Below, piece by piece: positions 10,331 through 21,700 of a stretch of DNA of 64,000 nucleotides. Position numbers and translations under genes: made by a program. A model generated the notes under the pieces. The model searched no databases, was not told the DNA's origin, and was given only the letters and a program-made list of their open reading frames with translations. Position 1 is the stretch's first letter. The number at the start of each line of letters is the position of its first letter. Source of the stretch: Prorocentrum cordatum (taxonomy: Eukaryota; Sar; Dinophyceae; Prorocentrales; Prorocentraceae); contig CAUYUJ010015011.1 in the NCBI GenBank assembly GCA_963575745.1, forward strand, positions 176,289-240,288, written 5' to 3'.

Positions 10331-11550
10331 GGGCGTGGCAGCCGCGCGCCACCATGCTCGCCTCTGTACTTGCGACCTGCCTTGGTCGCGTCAGGGGGCG
10401 GCCCGCGCCTGCGCCTACGACGCCTGGCTACAGCTATTCCTGGCACGCGTGGTATCTTATGGCGATTGCGTTGATGGTGGCTAGCTTTATCGGATTTAGT
10501 ATATTTGCTACGATGTGTGATGCGCCAGGATACCTGGATACGCGGCGACATGAGGAGCGAGGAGAAGACATCAAATATCGCAAGAAGACACCATCCAGGA
10601 TTGGATGGTCACCACCTTGGCTGGCGTCACCACGACAGGCCAGCCGCGATCCCCGAGGACGACGATGGAGATGTGCCGACGGTACCACCACCAGCATCTG
10701 TTGCCGCGGAGAGCCAGTCGTCATCCTCAACCAGTGGCTCAGGGGCACCTGCGCCAGCTGCTCCCGCATCGCCGCGTGGATCGAGTGCACCATCAACGCC
10801 AGTGGCGATTTCCAGCTCACCATCAGCAAGCGTTGTCTCGTTGACCGTACAGACACCTACGGTTGCGCCCAACGGAAAGGAACGAGTGCGCCATCAACCA
10901 GCGCAGCACTCGAGTTGGGCACAACCCGCGCTCCGTGCACATAACCTGCAGGACGTGCAAGAAGCACTGGTCGTGGCTTCGCGGGAACCGCATGACCAGC
11001 GCTCCAGATTCCACGAGGATGCATCACAGTTTGCGCTGGGACCTCCAGGACAGATGGATTCAGATGATCGAAGGGCCCGAGCCAGTGACAATTGCTGGGC
11101 AGATGCCGTGAATCATGCCGCCGCTCTGTGCCGCCGTTCTGCTCCATTGCTTTGGTTTTCTACGCCCGGACCGCCGTCTCTGGTGGCCGATTACGTCAGT
11201 CCGCGTTGCAAGAGTGGTGTTGCCGTTCCCGGAACCCACCAGCCAGGAAGCTTCATTCAGTGAGCGCATTTGTTTTGTTTTACCTTCAGGTGGTGACGAC
11301 CACCCGACTATCTGTTTTCTTACGAAGTAAGAACGACATTGTCCGCAGCCAGCGCCAAGAACTTGCTAGAATTTGCTTTCTGCCGCTGCCGGTGCGCGTA
11401 GCAGCACCCGTGAAATACCCTGGGCAGCCGGATTTCAAGACGGCGAGGCCATGTGCTTGTGCTTAGGTGGAGATGCCGCACTCGGCACCCACTTGCCCGA
11501 GCGGAGGTGCCGCGCCCGGCGCCCGCTAGCTTGCCGAAGGGGGCCGTGAG
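10331..11550. other. Retroelement 3' region, no recognised domain
   Basis: A proline/serine-rich frame (10600-10860, SSSSTSGSGAPAPAAPASPR) and fragments such as VHITCRTCKKHWSW (near 10938-10980) are visible, but no domain is recognised. It lies between the RNase H tail and the 3' terminal repeat, so it is either the element's untranslated tail or an unrelated insertion. Confidence 0.35.
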
Positions 11551-11817
11551 TGAGTTAAGATGGTCACCGTTTTGGACGCCATAGACGGCAACCAGGAGGA
11601 GCGTGACCCAATCTTACCCCCGACAGTTTGCAAGAGGGGCCGAGGGACCCTGTCAGGCAGAAGAGGCCCCGCAGAAGCCGAGATTCCCGCTTCTTCCCTG
11701 CCCTTGCTCTTGCTGCTCTCATCCCTGTTTCCCGCTGCCCTCTCGGTCAAATTTTATTACGCAGGTTCCTTGGCCTGATAGCAACGCCTCGCCTCACCGC
11801 ATGAGAGAGTAAAAGAT
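11551..11817 (+). repeat. 3' LTR-like direct repeat
   Basis: Direct copy of 3480-3746. Matching landmarks are GTTTGCAAGAGGGGCCGAGG, CCCTGTCAGGCAGA, CTTCCCTGCCCTTGCTCTTG, a CTCTCGGT..TTATTACGCAGG stretch and the terminal GAGAG..AAAAGATAT. Confidence 0.6.
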
Positions 11818-12001
11818 ATCTGGGCGCCGCGCGCCCACCCATGTCATGGGGCCCTCCTGGCCGGCGCCGCCCTTGGCATGCGCTCCAGGAGCCAGGGGCG
11901 GGATCCAGCCCGGATGCAACAAATCCGCGCGGGCATCCGAGCATGCATGTTTCTACGGTTATGTCTTCCGCTAGATCGGCCCACGCAGGCCGCGGCGTAT
12001 G
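11790..12001. mobile_element. Introner-like foldback family (copy 3, decayed)
   Basis: The right end (11901-11965) carries AAATCCGCGCGGGCATCCGA and then an ATGCATGTTTCTACGG tip. The next 40 bp (CGCAGGCCGCGGCG) match the sequence right of copy 1 at 2763-2810. The left end (about 11790-11845) is only weakly inverted to it and overlaps the end of the retroelement's 3' repeat. Confidence 0.4.
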
Positions 12002-14481
12002 CGGACGCCGCGCCCGCGTGCGACATGGCCCTTCTTTTCCCCTCGCCGCTCAGGCGCCGAGGGGCCGACGGCTCGGAGTCCGCTGCGGGTGCTGGTCACA
12101 GCCTGCGGCGCGCAGGAAGTGGACAGGGCGCTGGGCGTGGTGTCGTCGACGTCCTCGTCGCCGTCGGCGGCGTCGTTCCCGCTGCTGAGATCTTCTTGGG
12201 CGCTGACGGGGGCTGTCGTCGCCATCGGTGGACACGGCTCGGGCAGTTGGCAGGATGGAGTTTTTTTATTATCCCTGGAGATAACGGGTGTGTCCAAGGC
12301 AGGGGAGGGGAGGGGGAGTGGGCCAGCCCATAATGTTGGAAAAATGGCCAGGGAGTGGGGGCGGGGCAGGTCACATGCGTTATCGCGAATGAGGAGTGTC
12401 ACGCGTGCCCTGGCTCTCGCACGATCGTATTGCGACAGGGGATTGGGGCGAGGGTCAGGGGTGGGCCGGGGGATGGGGAACGAACGACGACCGCGACGAA
12501 AATACAAGGTTCCGAGCTCCTAGAACACAGCTGTGCAAGAGAAGGAAGGGTTTCCGCGGCCCCGGGGGGGAGCCCAGGAATGCCAGGGGGGGGGGGGGGG
12601 AAGGAGGCCAGGGAGGCGACGAGGGGGGGAAAAGCGACCAGAGAGGGGGTTCCCCGACCAGGCCCACGGGCAGGGGGAGACCAGGGGGGAGCACGAGCGA
12701 CCATGACGGAAGTAGCAGATTCCATTGCAAGGGGGGGGAGGGGGGGCAGGGATGCCAGGGGGGGGGGGACGGGTGCGGAGAGGCCAGGGGCCCTCCTGGG
12801 CCTGGTCAGCCCACCCCGCCCCGTCTGGATTCCCTGGCCTCCCCCCCTGGGCAGCGGGGCTCTCTTCATTTTCGCCGTGGCCGTCCGTCCCCCCCCCCCC
12901 GGGTCCTCCCAGGGGAAACGATCACAGCGAAAATGGGGGGCGGGGCAGGGAGGGCTCAGGAGGGGGGAGGGTGCCAGGGGGTGCTCTCTGACCAGGGCCA
13001 CACGGACGGGGGCGGGGGGGAGGCCAGGGAGGGAACGAACGACTGCGACGACTGACCACGGCGAGAATGAATTGTTCCGCGGCCCAGGGGGCGACCACGA
13101 CGAAAATACAGTGGCGGAGCTCAAGAGCACAGTTTTGTCGAGAGAATCCGTCACGGTTCGCGTATTCCCACCGGCCCGTTCAAAAACGCTACCGATGAGA
13201 GCCGAAGGGAAACGGGAGGAAGCGACACATAGTGAAACAGAGCGGGCAAACCAGGGTGCATTTGAGAGATCTCTGATAGCAATGGTGCGGCTCTGGAGGG
13301 TCCCTTCGGGCCATCTCTGGGGTCCTCTTGGCGGTCCTGGGGACCTCTGTGCTTGTTTGGTGCCTGTTGAGGTCTCTTGGGAGCCGCTTGGGGGCTTCTT
13401 GGGATCCATGGAGGGCCTTTTGGGGCTATCTTGGAGACCATCTTTTAATTGAGTCCCCCCCTCAAGAGCCAATCACATCGCCTATTGGCGCCCTCTTTTG
13501 CCGCTCTTGGAAGGAGGCTTTGAGAGCACTTGGAGCCGACGTGTGGCCATCTTGGGGCGTGTGGGAGGCATACGGGCAGCTGTCTGGAACCATCGTCGGC
13601 TATCCTGAGCCATCTTGGAGGCCGTCTTGGGCGCCCTGACCGTTCGCGGACTCCCCCCAAAACACTACGGAGGGAAGGGGGAAGGTGCCCCTCCAGGAAG
13701 GGAACGGGCGTTTTTGTTGGAGGAGGAGGAGGAGGAGGAGGAGGAGGAGGAAAGGACGACCTCGTCAGACCACCTGCGCCGAGGGCCTGGCAGGATGAGG
13801 CAGCGGGCTTATTCTCAGGAGGGAACAAAAACACAGACACAATGAATCGTTGATTCAACAGAAAGTATAAAAATGGGAAGTGGGGGGGAAGACGAAAACC
13901 CAGAAAATATGTGAAAACATGGGGAATCCTGCTTTTTGTGTGTATTCAGTTGTGTGTCCCGGGGGCCCTTCACATGCCCCCACCCCCCCCACCCGGGAAG
14001 GGGTCCGTGGGGGATCAACTCGGAGCGGGTTTTGGTCGGGGGGCAGGGCGAGGGGAGGCGGCTTCCTGAGAAGGGCCCCCGCCTCCCGAGACAGCCCCCC
14101 CCCCGCCCTCGGCCCTCGCCCACAGAGCTTGGTATCGCTCGGACGTGTGCACTTCTTCATTGGCGAGGACCACCGAAGAGCATCCTGGATCATCCTGCGA
14201 GAAAACCACGCACGAAACCAAAACAAAAAACAGACGGAATGGACCTCCGAGCGATGGCCAGAGAGGGCCGCAGCCCTCCGCCCCCACCCCTCAACCTCAG
14301 AGGAGGAGGGTACCCAGACCGCTAGCCTTCCCTCGTTTGTCTCCGTTTGAGCTTCCTGGGTGGCCCTCGTCGCCACCGCTGGATTCGCCCCCCGAATTCT
14401 GGTCAGGACGCGCCCCGGGAGAGGTCTGTGGAGTCAGTGGTAGCCGCACCTTCTGGTTTCCCCATGACCTCGCGCCGCCAG
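12002..14481. other. G-rich, repeat-rich stretch without a recognised gene
   Basis: Positions 12560-13030 hold many runs of 5-14 G on the + strand, giving long false frames. A diverged duplicated segment occurs near 12478-12545 and 13030-13140 (shared ACGACGAAAATACA and CGGAGCTC). Positions 13296-13630 are a TCTTGGGGCC-family block and 13722-13752 a GGA microsatellite. The 365-codon + frame and 357-codon - frame over 12.36-13.47 kb are stop-poor G/C sequence with no motif. Upstream exons of the peptidase gene could lie near 14.1-14.4 kb but I could not identify them. Confidence 0.4.
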
Positions 14482-15423
14482 CACGGGCTTCCACGACTGG
14501 CGCGAGCTGGGGGACTGCCCGAACCTCTGGAGGTGCCGGGACAACCCGTCCTGCCGGCTGCTGCTGGGCATGCCCTGCTCCTCCCCGCCCGTGCGCCGCG
14601 ACGGGCAGTTGCCCCGGCTGCTGCGCCAGGAGCTGCCCGAAGTGCATTTCACGTTCCAGACGATGACCACCACGTGGGGCACCAGCCATACCATGAAGAC
14701 AGCAAAGCGGCATGCAGCAATTGAGCATGAACATTCGGATGTCCACGCGGATCTCTGGCATCAGCTCTGAGCCCCCTTGGTGGCGCCTCCAGCGCCGCCC
14801 CTGGCGCGCTCCGCGCGTCAGGGAGGGGGGGCCCAGCCCCGATCCAGGAAGTGCGCGTGGAGCTCCGAAAGTTTACGCTTGCGCCGTCTTTTCTTTCTCC
14901 GCGTACGCTGGACCTCTTGGCCTACGATGTAGTGGTGCACCTGGGCCTCGGCGTGTACGACAGCCGCTCGAAGCTGCTCCTGGAGGACGGGGCCTTCAAC
15001 GGGAGGGCCGGCAAGGACGCTGCTGGCCACGACGCAGGCCCCACCATCGACATGGGTGCCGGGCAGGTCTGCGCTCACGAGCGCATGAGCGGGGTGGTCC
15101 AGCGGCTCAGCGGGCGCCGCATCGCGGGCTATTTCGATGTGGAGGTGCCTCGTGCCCGCCCCAGCAACAGCTACATCTGCAACGAGACTCACTGGAGGGC
15201 CCTGACGGCGCTGCGGAGTGCGGAGCGCCAGGGGGATGCGGCCTTGACTGCGTGTTTCTTCATGCACATCCCGATGCCCGCCAAGGAGTCTTTTAAGAGC
15301 CCGCAGCATCAGAAGGCGTTCGAGGAGCGCTTCTGCGACCTGGCCGATGACACGGACTATACCCAGCTGGCGAGGGGCGTGGCCGACCTCGTCAAGCTGC
15401 TGATCTTGGAGGGCACGGCTTGA
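14482..15423 (+). CDS. Pyroglutamyl-peptidase I (peptidase C15), split by an intron
   Basis: The enzyme removes N-terminal pyroglutamate from peptides in the cytosol. Exon A begins after an AG at 14481 (a TGA at 14465 blocks the frame upstream) and encodes TGFHDWRELGDCPNLWRC, the N-terminal G-F-x-x-W/F region of the family, up to about 14690. Exon B starts near 14890-14908 and ends at TGA 15421-15423. It carries YDVVVHLGLGVYD, then Glu at 14983 (LLLEDGAFN), Cys at 15178 (SYICNETHW) and His at 15265 (FMHIP), the C15 catalytic triad. Glu-Cys spacing (65 residues) matches the human enzyme; the Cys-His loop is longer (29). The frame changes between exons. The splice sites of this intron are not obviously canonical. 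The first exon with the start codon was not found. No other protein family I know fits the triad. Confidence 0.8.
14721..14887. mobile_element. 167-bp foldback element filling the peptidase intron (copy 2)
   Basis: The left end (14721-14760, with ATTCGGATGTCCACGCGGAT) and the right end (14841-14887, with CGCGTGGAGCTCCGAAAGTT) are imperfect inverted copies. Length, end sequences and CTGGCGC-type interior match the 162-bp element at 2601-2762. It occupies almost the whole gap between the two coding blocks of the pyroglutamyl-peptidase gene and is followed by a pyrimidine tract, as expected if the element itself became the intron. Confidence 0.65.
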
Positions 15424-18400
15424 GCGTGCGCACCCGCCGCCGAGAGGCTGCCCGACCGCCGTGGTTCGATCGGGGCCGCTGCCCCCCCCGCAGGGCGCGG
15501 CGTGCCGCGCGCGGCCCTCGGGACGGGCGCTCGCTCCCGGGCCCCCCGTCTGTGCCCGCGGGCACTGCTGCCGACCCGTCGCGGCGTGTTCTGCGGGCAG
15601 CCAGGGCGCCCGAGCCGGAGCCCGGGGAGCACGCGCGGGGGGCCACGTGCGAGCCCTGACGCGGGGGGGCAGCCTCGAGGTAGAGAGCCACGCTGCCCGC
15701 GTGAGCGGAGGGGCTCCCGAGGTGAGCGGAGGGCTCCCGTCGCGGCGGCCCCTCGCAGAGTTCAGTGCGCCCCCGCCCTGAGGCGTGCCTGCGATTCTCC
15801 GCAACAGGTGATGTGCACCATGGGGGCGCGTGAGCCATCATACGGATTTCGCGCGGAACATTTTCGAGCATAGCCAGCAGAAGTGAGAAGGAACGCAGAG
15901 AGTCTTGTGCACCGTCGTTGCGCAAATATCTTTTCTTGGCGACTGAAGCCCTTCCTGACGGATTTGTTGTTGTGTGGCGTGGTATGCACACAGACTAGAA
16001 CTGCCAAATGCAGAACCTCAGAAACGACTCGCCCCCTATCATCACCTTTGTCTTGAAGTTGGATTGCCGAGTGTGAGCCTGACAATGGTGGCGGTTATTT
16101 GCACTCAATTCGCGTTATGTGTGGCAGCGTTCTTTTCTACGAGGTGCAAGCTTCCATTCTGCTCGTTTGGAGTCGGGCCGCGCAGAACGTCATATTGTAG
16201 GCCGCTATCTTCTCTTAGTGTACAGCGTACGTCGCAGAGAAGGGATCCGGGGGTGGCTCGGAGCAGTCTCTCTCTCCTGTCCACGTCTGCGGGGGCTATG
16301 ATTCACGAGCCCCTGCTCATTACACGTCACACTCTTTTTTTGTCCAACCCTGCATTCCCACTCGCAATCCTGTATTGAAATCGGAGGACAGACAAAGTAC
16401 CGGTACCTCTATTCCCCAGGCATCTCCCAGGGTGCATCCTGGCCGGAATTTCGAGGAGAATCCAGCCGTGCCGACGAGGGCTCTCCCGGGTGAGCGGCGG
16501 TATCGGTATCCCATATGTCCTTGCAAGCCTGCGCGCAGCAGACCACCGGAGACGGCCAGAGACCGCCGAGACAGGACCGCCGAAGACTGCCGCAGACCGC
16601 CAGAAAGCGTTGGAGGCCGCCGAGGACGGCCGAGTGCTGATGGACTTGTGGGAGTCGATTATAATGGAGAGGAAGCGTGTTGCCAAATAATTTTCAGATG
16701 TCTAACAGATGTTTAAAACATGTTTGAACATGTACAAAAAAACATGTTTGAAGCATTTTTAGAACATGTTTTACACATTTGAAACACAGCTTTAATTCAA
16801 TGCTAGGATTGTTAGAGTGTCCATTGTCATGGCATCCACAAGACAAGGGGTGCATGCTCGAACGTATAAGCGAATTGGTTGTGCGGGGCAGGGAGCGGGG
16901 AATACCGGTATACTACAGCCCCAGCGGTTGCGGATAAGAATGAGGGGGTTCGGCTGGGGGGATCGTCGGCAGTCTGCGAGTCTCCGAACATTTCAATCAG
17001 CCCTCCGCAAGCGCCGACGCCTTACACATTACACAAATGGGCCGCAGTTATCGCCGATTTTTATCCTCGGTAACGCAATATGTATCCGTTTTTTGTTCAT
17101 CCTCGCAGTCGGCAGCCCCTATTGGATTTTCCAAGACTGCAGACGCCGTGCTTCTTTGCGAGGCGCCCCCCCCCGAGGTCTGGACCAGGGGTGGACCTAA
17201 ACAGTGTTTTGTCGATGTCGTGGGCCGTTTTCGTTTCGATGTCGTTTTGCAGCGAAGGCGAATTCAAGACAAGACGAGGTGAAACGAACACAAAACGAAA
17301 ACGAAACACACTGTTGAAGTCCAGTCCTGGTCTGGAACCCACTCTTGGGACGGGTTTCCATCCAGGTATTGTTTGTTGACGGCGCGCCCGAAACAGGTTT
17401 GCAGAGGCACAGATTTGGTAGCAGCAGTCAATTGTCGAACTTGCTTCGTGGAGGAGGTGGAGGAGGAGGAGGAGGGGGAGGAGTAGGAGGAGGGGGAGGA
17501 GGGGGAGGAGGAGGAGGAGTTGGAGGAGGACGAGGAGGAGGAGGAGGAGGAGGAGGAGGAGGAGATGGAGGAGCATGATGAGGAGGAGGAGGAGGAGGAG
17601 AGGTTTGGGCGTCGTCCGCGCCAACTGTGCACATCATCTGTGAGGAACATCCTGGAGGCATCGAGCGGCGCGCAATACTCGTATCATCCAGTCAACACTT
17701 GCGATTCGTAAGGTGTGGGTCGCGTTCGCGTGGCGATGCCCCGCCGCAAGTCCGACCTGACTCCAACTTAAATCCGACGTGTCCAGCGTGGATCCAAGGT
17801 CCATAGGGCCTCAAGTTGCCGCGCGAGGCCTTCATGATGTTCTCGTAACATCAGTTCCTTCGCCAGGGTTGCCCGATCACGGCCCTCGGCTACCACCCCG
17901 AGACGGACAGCGTTCTCGTTGGCGACGCGGTGCGGCCCCGCCTCCTCTGCTGGTGGGCACGGTCTCGAGCCAGGGTCGCAGCACAGGGCCATGTTCAAAG
18001 GTTTTTGATAACAAGCCCGAGGACGAATCTCAGGGGAACGTCAGGGGGGGATAGGTTCAGGGGATTGCGCCCCTGGAGAGCGGTGAATGGCGTTATAGTT
18101 TTTGTTGTGACCTCCTATTTGCATGACCACCCTTGCTTCCTTGCCCGCGCGGCCCATCGATAGCTCTACATCATAATTGTTGAGCCCGGGTCGCCGCAAC
18201 TGTTTACAGTTGAACGTCCAAGGGTCTCGCATCTTCAATCTGCATCTTGACTTCGGATGGTGGCTGTTGAATGCGCGCTCGATCCGTCCCAATTTGGCTG
18301 CTTCCAGTTGCCCAAACTCGCCGCCTGCTGCAGGGCGTTAACGACCTCCTTTTGTGAAATCTTGCCTGGTTGGAAGACCAGGGACAGTCCGACTTGGGCG

Positions 18401-18769
18401 AATCGACCAGGGTTTGGACAGCAGTAGTATTGCATGTGCGTTCGATGGCGTCGATCAGCAAATTGGTCAGGGACACTCACTTCGTTTTGTCCGACGTTGG
18501 GCTGCTGTCCAAACCATGGCTGGTGCGGCAGTCTCCTTATTGAGTTCATGCGGCGACGAGCACCGTACCTGGAGTTCGTCAAGGCGGCTTGGCAGAAACT
18601 ACAGATGTATAAGCAGGTCCTGCGTTGTCCAATAGTTTCAGGCAGTGGGCGTCGTTGAAAATGCAGCGTGTTTGTGACCACACTCTGTCGATACGTAGCT
18701 TTTTGAACCTTGCTCAAGCCCCAGTTGGGTGCGGCAGTTCGGCCAACCCCTCCTGGATTCTTCGTGACG
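15424..18769. other. No gene recognised; small repeats
   Basis: Positions 16690-16795 contain an AT-richer cluster of ACATGTTT motifs (at least five copies, both halves of the palindrome AAACATGTTT). Positions 17449-17600 are a GGAGGA microsatellite. Positions 17200-17310 include direct CGAAAACGAAAC-like repeats. No frame shows a domain. The 322-codon minus-strand frame over 18.2-19.2 kb runs into the GGAAGG array and is a repeat translation. Confidence 0.4.
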
Positions 18770-21700
18770 AGGGTTTTTGTATGGTTTCTTGAAGGATTTT
18801 GGAAGGTTTTTTGGAAGGTTGCTGGAAGGTTTTCGGAAGGTTGTTTGGAAGGTTTTTGTTGGAAGGTTTTTGGACGGTTTTCGGAAGGTTGTTTGGAAGG
18901 TGTGCTGCAAGGTTTTTGGACTGTTGTTGGAATGTATTGGGCAGTGTCGCTAAATTGTGGAAGGTTTTTGTTGGAAGGTTTGTTGATGGTTTTTTGATGT
19001 TTTTTGTATTGTTTTGTTTGGAATTTGTTGGAAGGTTGTTCGGAATGTTTTTGGAAGGTGTTTGGAAAATACCTTCCAAACAAGCCGTTCAAAAACCCTC
19101 GTCGCGAAGAATCCAGGAGTCCTGGAACCTTCCAAACAACCTTATAAAAACCTTCGTCAAGAAGACTCCCGGATTCTCGACACCTTCCACAAACAATTTC
19201 CAACGCCTTCGTCGCGAAGTTTTTTGGAAGGTGTTTTGGCCAACCCCTCGTGGATTCTTCGCGACGAGGGTTTTTGGAAGGTTCTTGCTTGGAAGGTTTT
19301 TGGGAGGTTGTTGGAAGGTTTTCGGAAGGTTGTTTGGAAGGTGTTGGGGAGTTCTTGTTTTTCTCAAGTTGTTCTAAGGTTTTTGTTTAAAAGGTTGTTG
19401 GAAGGTTGTTGTAATATTTGTTTGTTTTGAAAGGTGTTGGAAGATGTTTGACAGTTTTTCTGGAAAAAACCTTCAACCTAACCTCCCAAAAATCTTCGTC
19501 GCGAAGAATCCAGGAGTTTTTGTTTTGGAAGGTTAGTGGAAGGTTTTTGGCAGATTTGTTTGAAAGGTTGTTGGACGGTTTTCGGAAGGTGCTTGGACGG
19601 TTTTTTGAAGAAAAATAGTTTTTTGTGAAAGAGGTTTTTTGACGTCTTGTTTTTGAAGGTTTTTGGAAGGTTTTTAGAATGTATTGAATGGTACCGCTAA
19701 ATGTTGGAAGGTTGTTGGACGGTTTTCTTGGAAGGGTTTCCGACGGTTTTTCGAAGGTAGTTTGGGAGGTTTTTGGAAGGTTGTCTGGAAAAAACTTTCC
19801 AAAAACGTGCAAACAAAAAAAATCCTCACGAAGAATCCGAGATTCCTGGAGCCTTCCAATCCTTCCCAAAAGGTTCGTCGTAGCAGTGGCGGATCCGATT
19901 TCTTCCCAAAGCCTTCAATCCTTCCCAAAACCTTCCCTTTTTGGAATGTAGTTGGCGGTTTTGTTGAAATTTGGAAGGTTACCGGAAAAACCGTTCAACC
20001 AAAAACCTTCCACAAACCCTCGCCGCGAAGAGTCCAGGATTCCCGGAACCTCCCAAAAATCTTTAGCCTTCAAAAAACCTTCGCCAAAACATTTTTGCCA
20101 AAATCTTTAAACATAACCTCCCAAAAACCTTCATCACGAAGGTTTTTGGAAGGTTTTTGGGCCATCCCCCCTTGGATTCTTCGTCACGAAGGTTTTCGGA
20201 AGGTTTTGGTTTGAAGGTTTTTGGAAGGGTTTTGGAAGGTTTTTGGAAGGTTGTTCGAAGGTTTTGGGAAGGTACGTGGAAGGTCTTCGGAAGGTTTTTG
20301 GAAGGTTTTTGTTTGAAGGTTTTCGGAAGGTTTTTGGTAGGTTCGTTGGAAGTTTTTTGGGTAGGTTTTTGAAATGTAGTTGGCGGCTTTGTGAAATTTG
20401 GAAGGTTACCGGGAAAACCTCCCAAACACTTTTCGTCGCCAAGAATCCAGGATTCTTGGGACCTTCCAAAGAACCTTCCAAAAACCTTTGTCGCGAAGAA
20501 TCCTGGGTTCTTCGTGAGGAAGGTTTTTGGAAGGTTTTCCCAGGGGAAGGGGGGCGAGATGCGAGGAAGGTTTTTGGAATATTTGTTTTATTCTCTCCGA
20601 AAGCCTTCCAGCAACTTCCCCCCCCACACACAAAAAAACGTCCTAAAATCTTCCCAAAACTTCTCGAAACCTTCCGCAAACTTTCCAAGAATCTCCAGAC
20701 TAACAAATATTTAGAAATAACACACTACCTTCCAACATTCAGCAAACCCGTCCAATAAATTCCAAAGACAATTCAAACACTTTCAAGCAACATAGAACCT
20801 TCAAAACAACCGACCGAAAACCTTTCAACCAAAAAGCCTTCCAAAAACGTTGCAAAAACCTTCAAGACCTTTTCTAACAAAAAAAAAGCCTTCAGAACCT
20901 TCGCGGCGAAAGTCGCGGGAAGGATGTTGGAAGGTCCCGGGAAGGTTGTTGCGAAAGCCTTCAACAATTTTTTGGAAGGTTGTTTGGAAGGTCCCGGGAA
21001 TCTTGGATTCTTCGCGGCGGGTTTTTTTAGAAGGTTTTTTTTGGGAATGCTCCAGGAATCTTGGATTCTCCGCGACGGGGGTTTTTGACAGGTTGTTTGG
21101 AAAGGTTTTTCCGGTAACCTTCCGAAAACCTTCCAAACAATTTTCGAAACAACCTTCCAGACAATTTTCCAAAACATCTTCCAACACATCGTCCAAAAGC
21201 ATTCCAAACACCTTCCAAAACAACCTTCCAACATTTAGCGAAACCAGCCAATACGGTTCAAAAGCCGTCCAAAAACCTTTCACACAACCTTCCCCCCCCA
21301 AAAAACCTTCCAAAAACCTCCAAACACTTGAACAAAACCTTCTAATAACATTCCAAGAGACCTTCCAAACAACCTTCCAAAAACCTTTTGAAGGACCTTC
21401 CAAGAAAACCCTCCTGAAAAACCTTCTGAAGAACCTTCGGGGAAACCTCTTAAACAAAAAAAACCTTCCGAACACCGTCGTCGCGGAGAATCCAGGGCTC
21501 TCGGAACCTTTCAAAAAAGCCTGAAAACCGTCGCCACGAAGAGTCCAGGATTCTCAGACCCTTCCAAATAACCTTCCGACAACCTTCGTCGCGAAGGTTT
21601 TGGGAAGGTATTTTGGCCAACCTCTCCCGGATTCTTAGTGCCGAGGGTTCTTGGAAGGTTTTTTATGTGGAAGGTTGTTGGGAGGTGTTTGGAAAGTTTG

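Larger units (their letters stand above)
3480..11817 (+). mobile_element. Degenerate Ty1/copia-type LTR retrotransposon
   Basis: Two direct repeats of about 267 bp (3480-3746 and 11551-11817) bracket remnants in canonical copia order on one strand: gag (4.79-5.34 kb), aspartic protease (5.7-6.1 kb), HHCC/integrase (7.4-8.09 kb), a post-integrase domain (8.3-8.5 kb), reverse transcriptase (9.46-10.1 kb) and the RNase H tail (10.15-10.33 kb). Reading frame changes at least five times and stops separate the parts, so it cannot make a full polyprotein. The terminal repeats have diverged visibly from each other, which suggests an old insertion. No convincing target-site duplication or primer-binding site was found. 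The residue pattern is that of the copia polyproteins abundant in dinoflagellate genomes. Confidence 0.75.

Noticed and set aside
12355-13472. Two overlapping long frames (365 codons + strand, 357 codons - strand)
   Set aside because: They result from G/C homopolymer-rich DNA with few stops. No motif, and a different phase would serve equally well.
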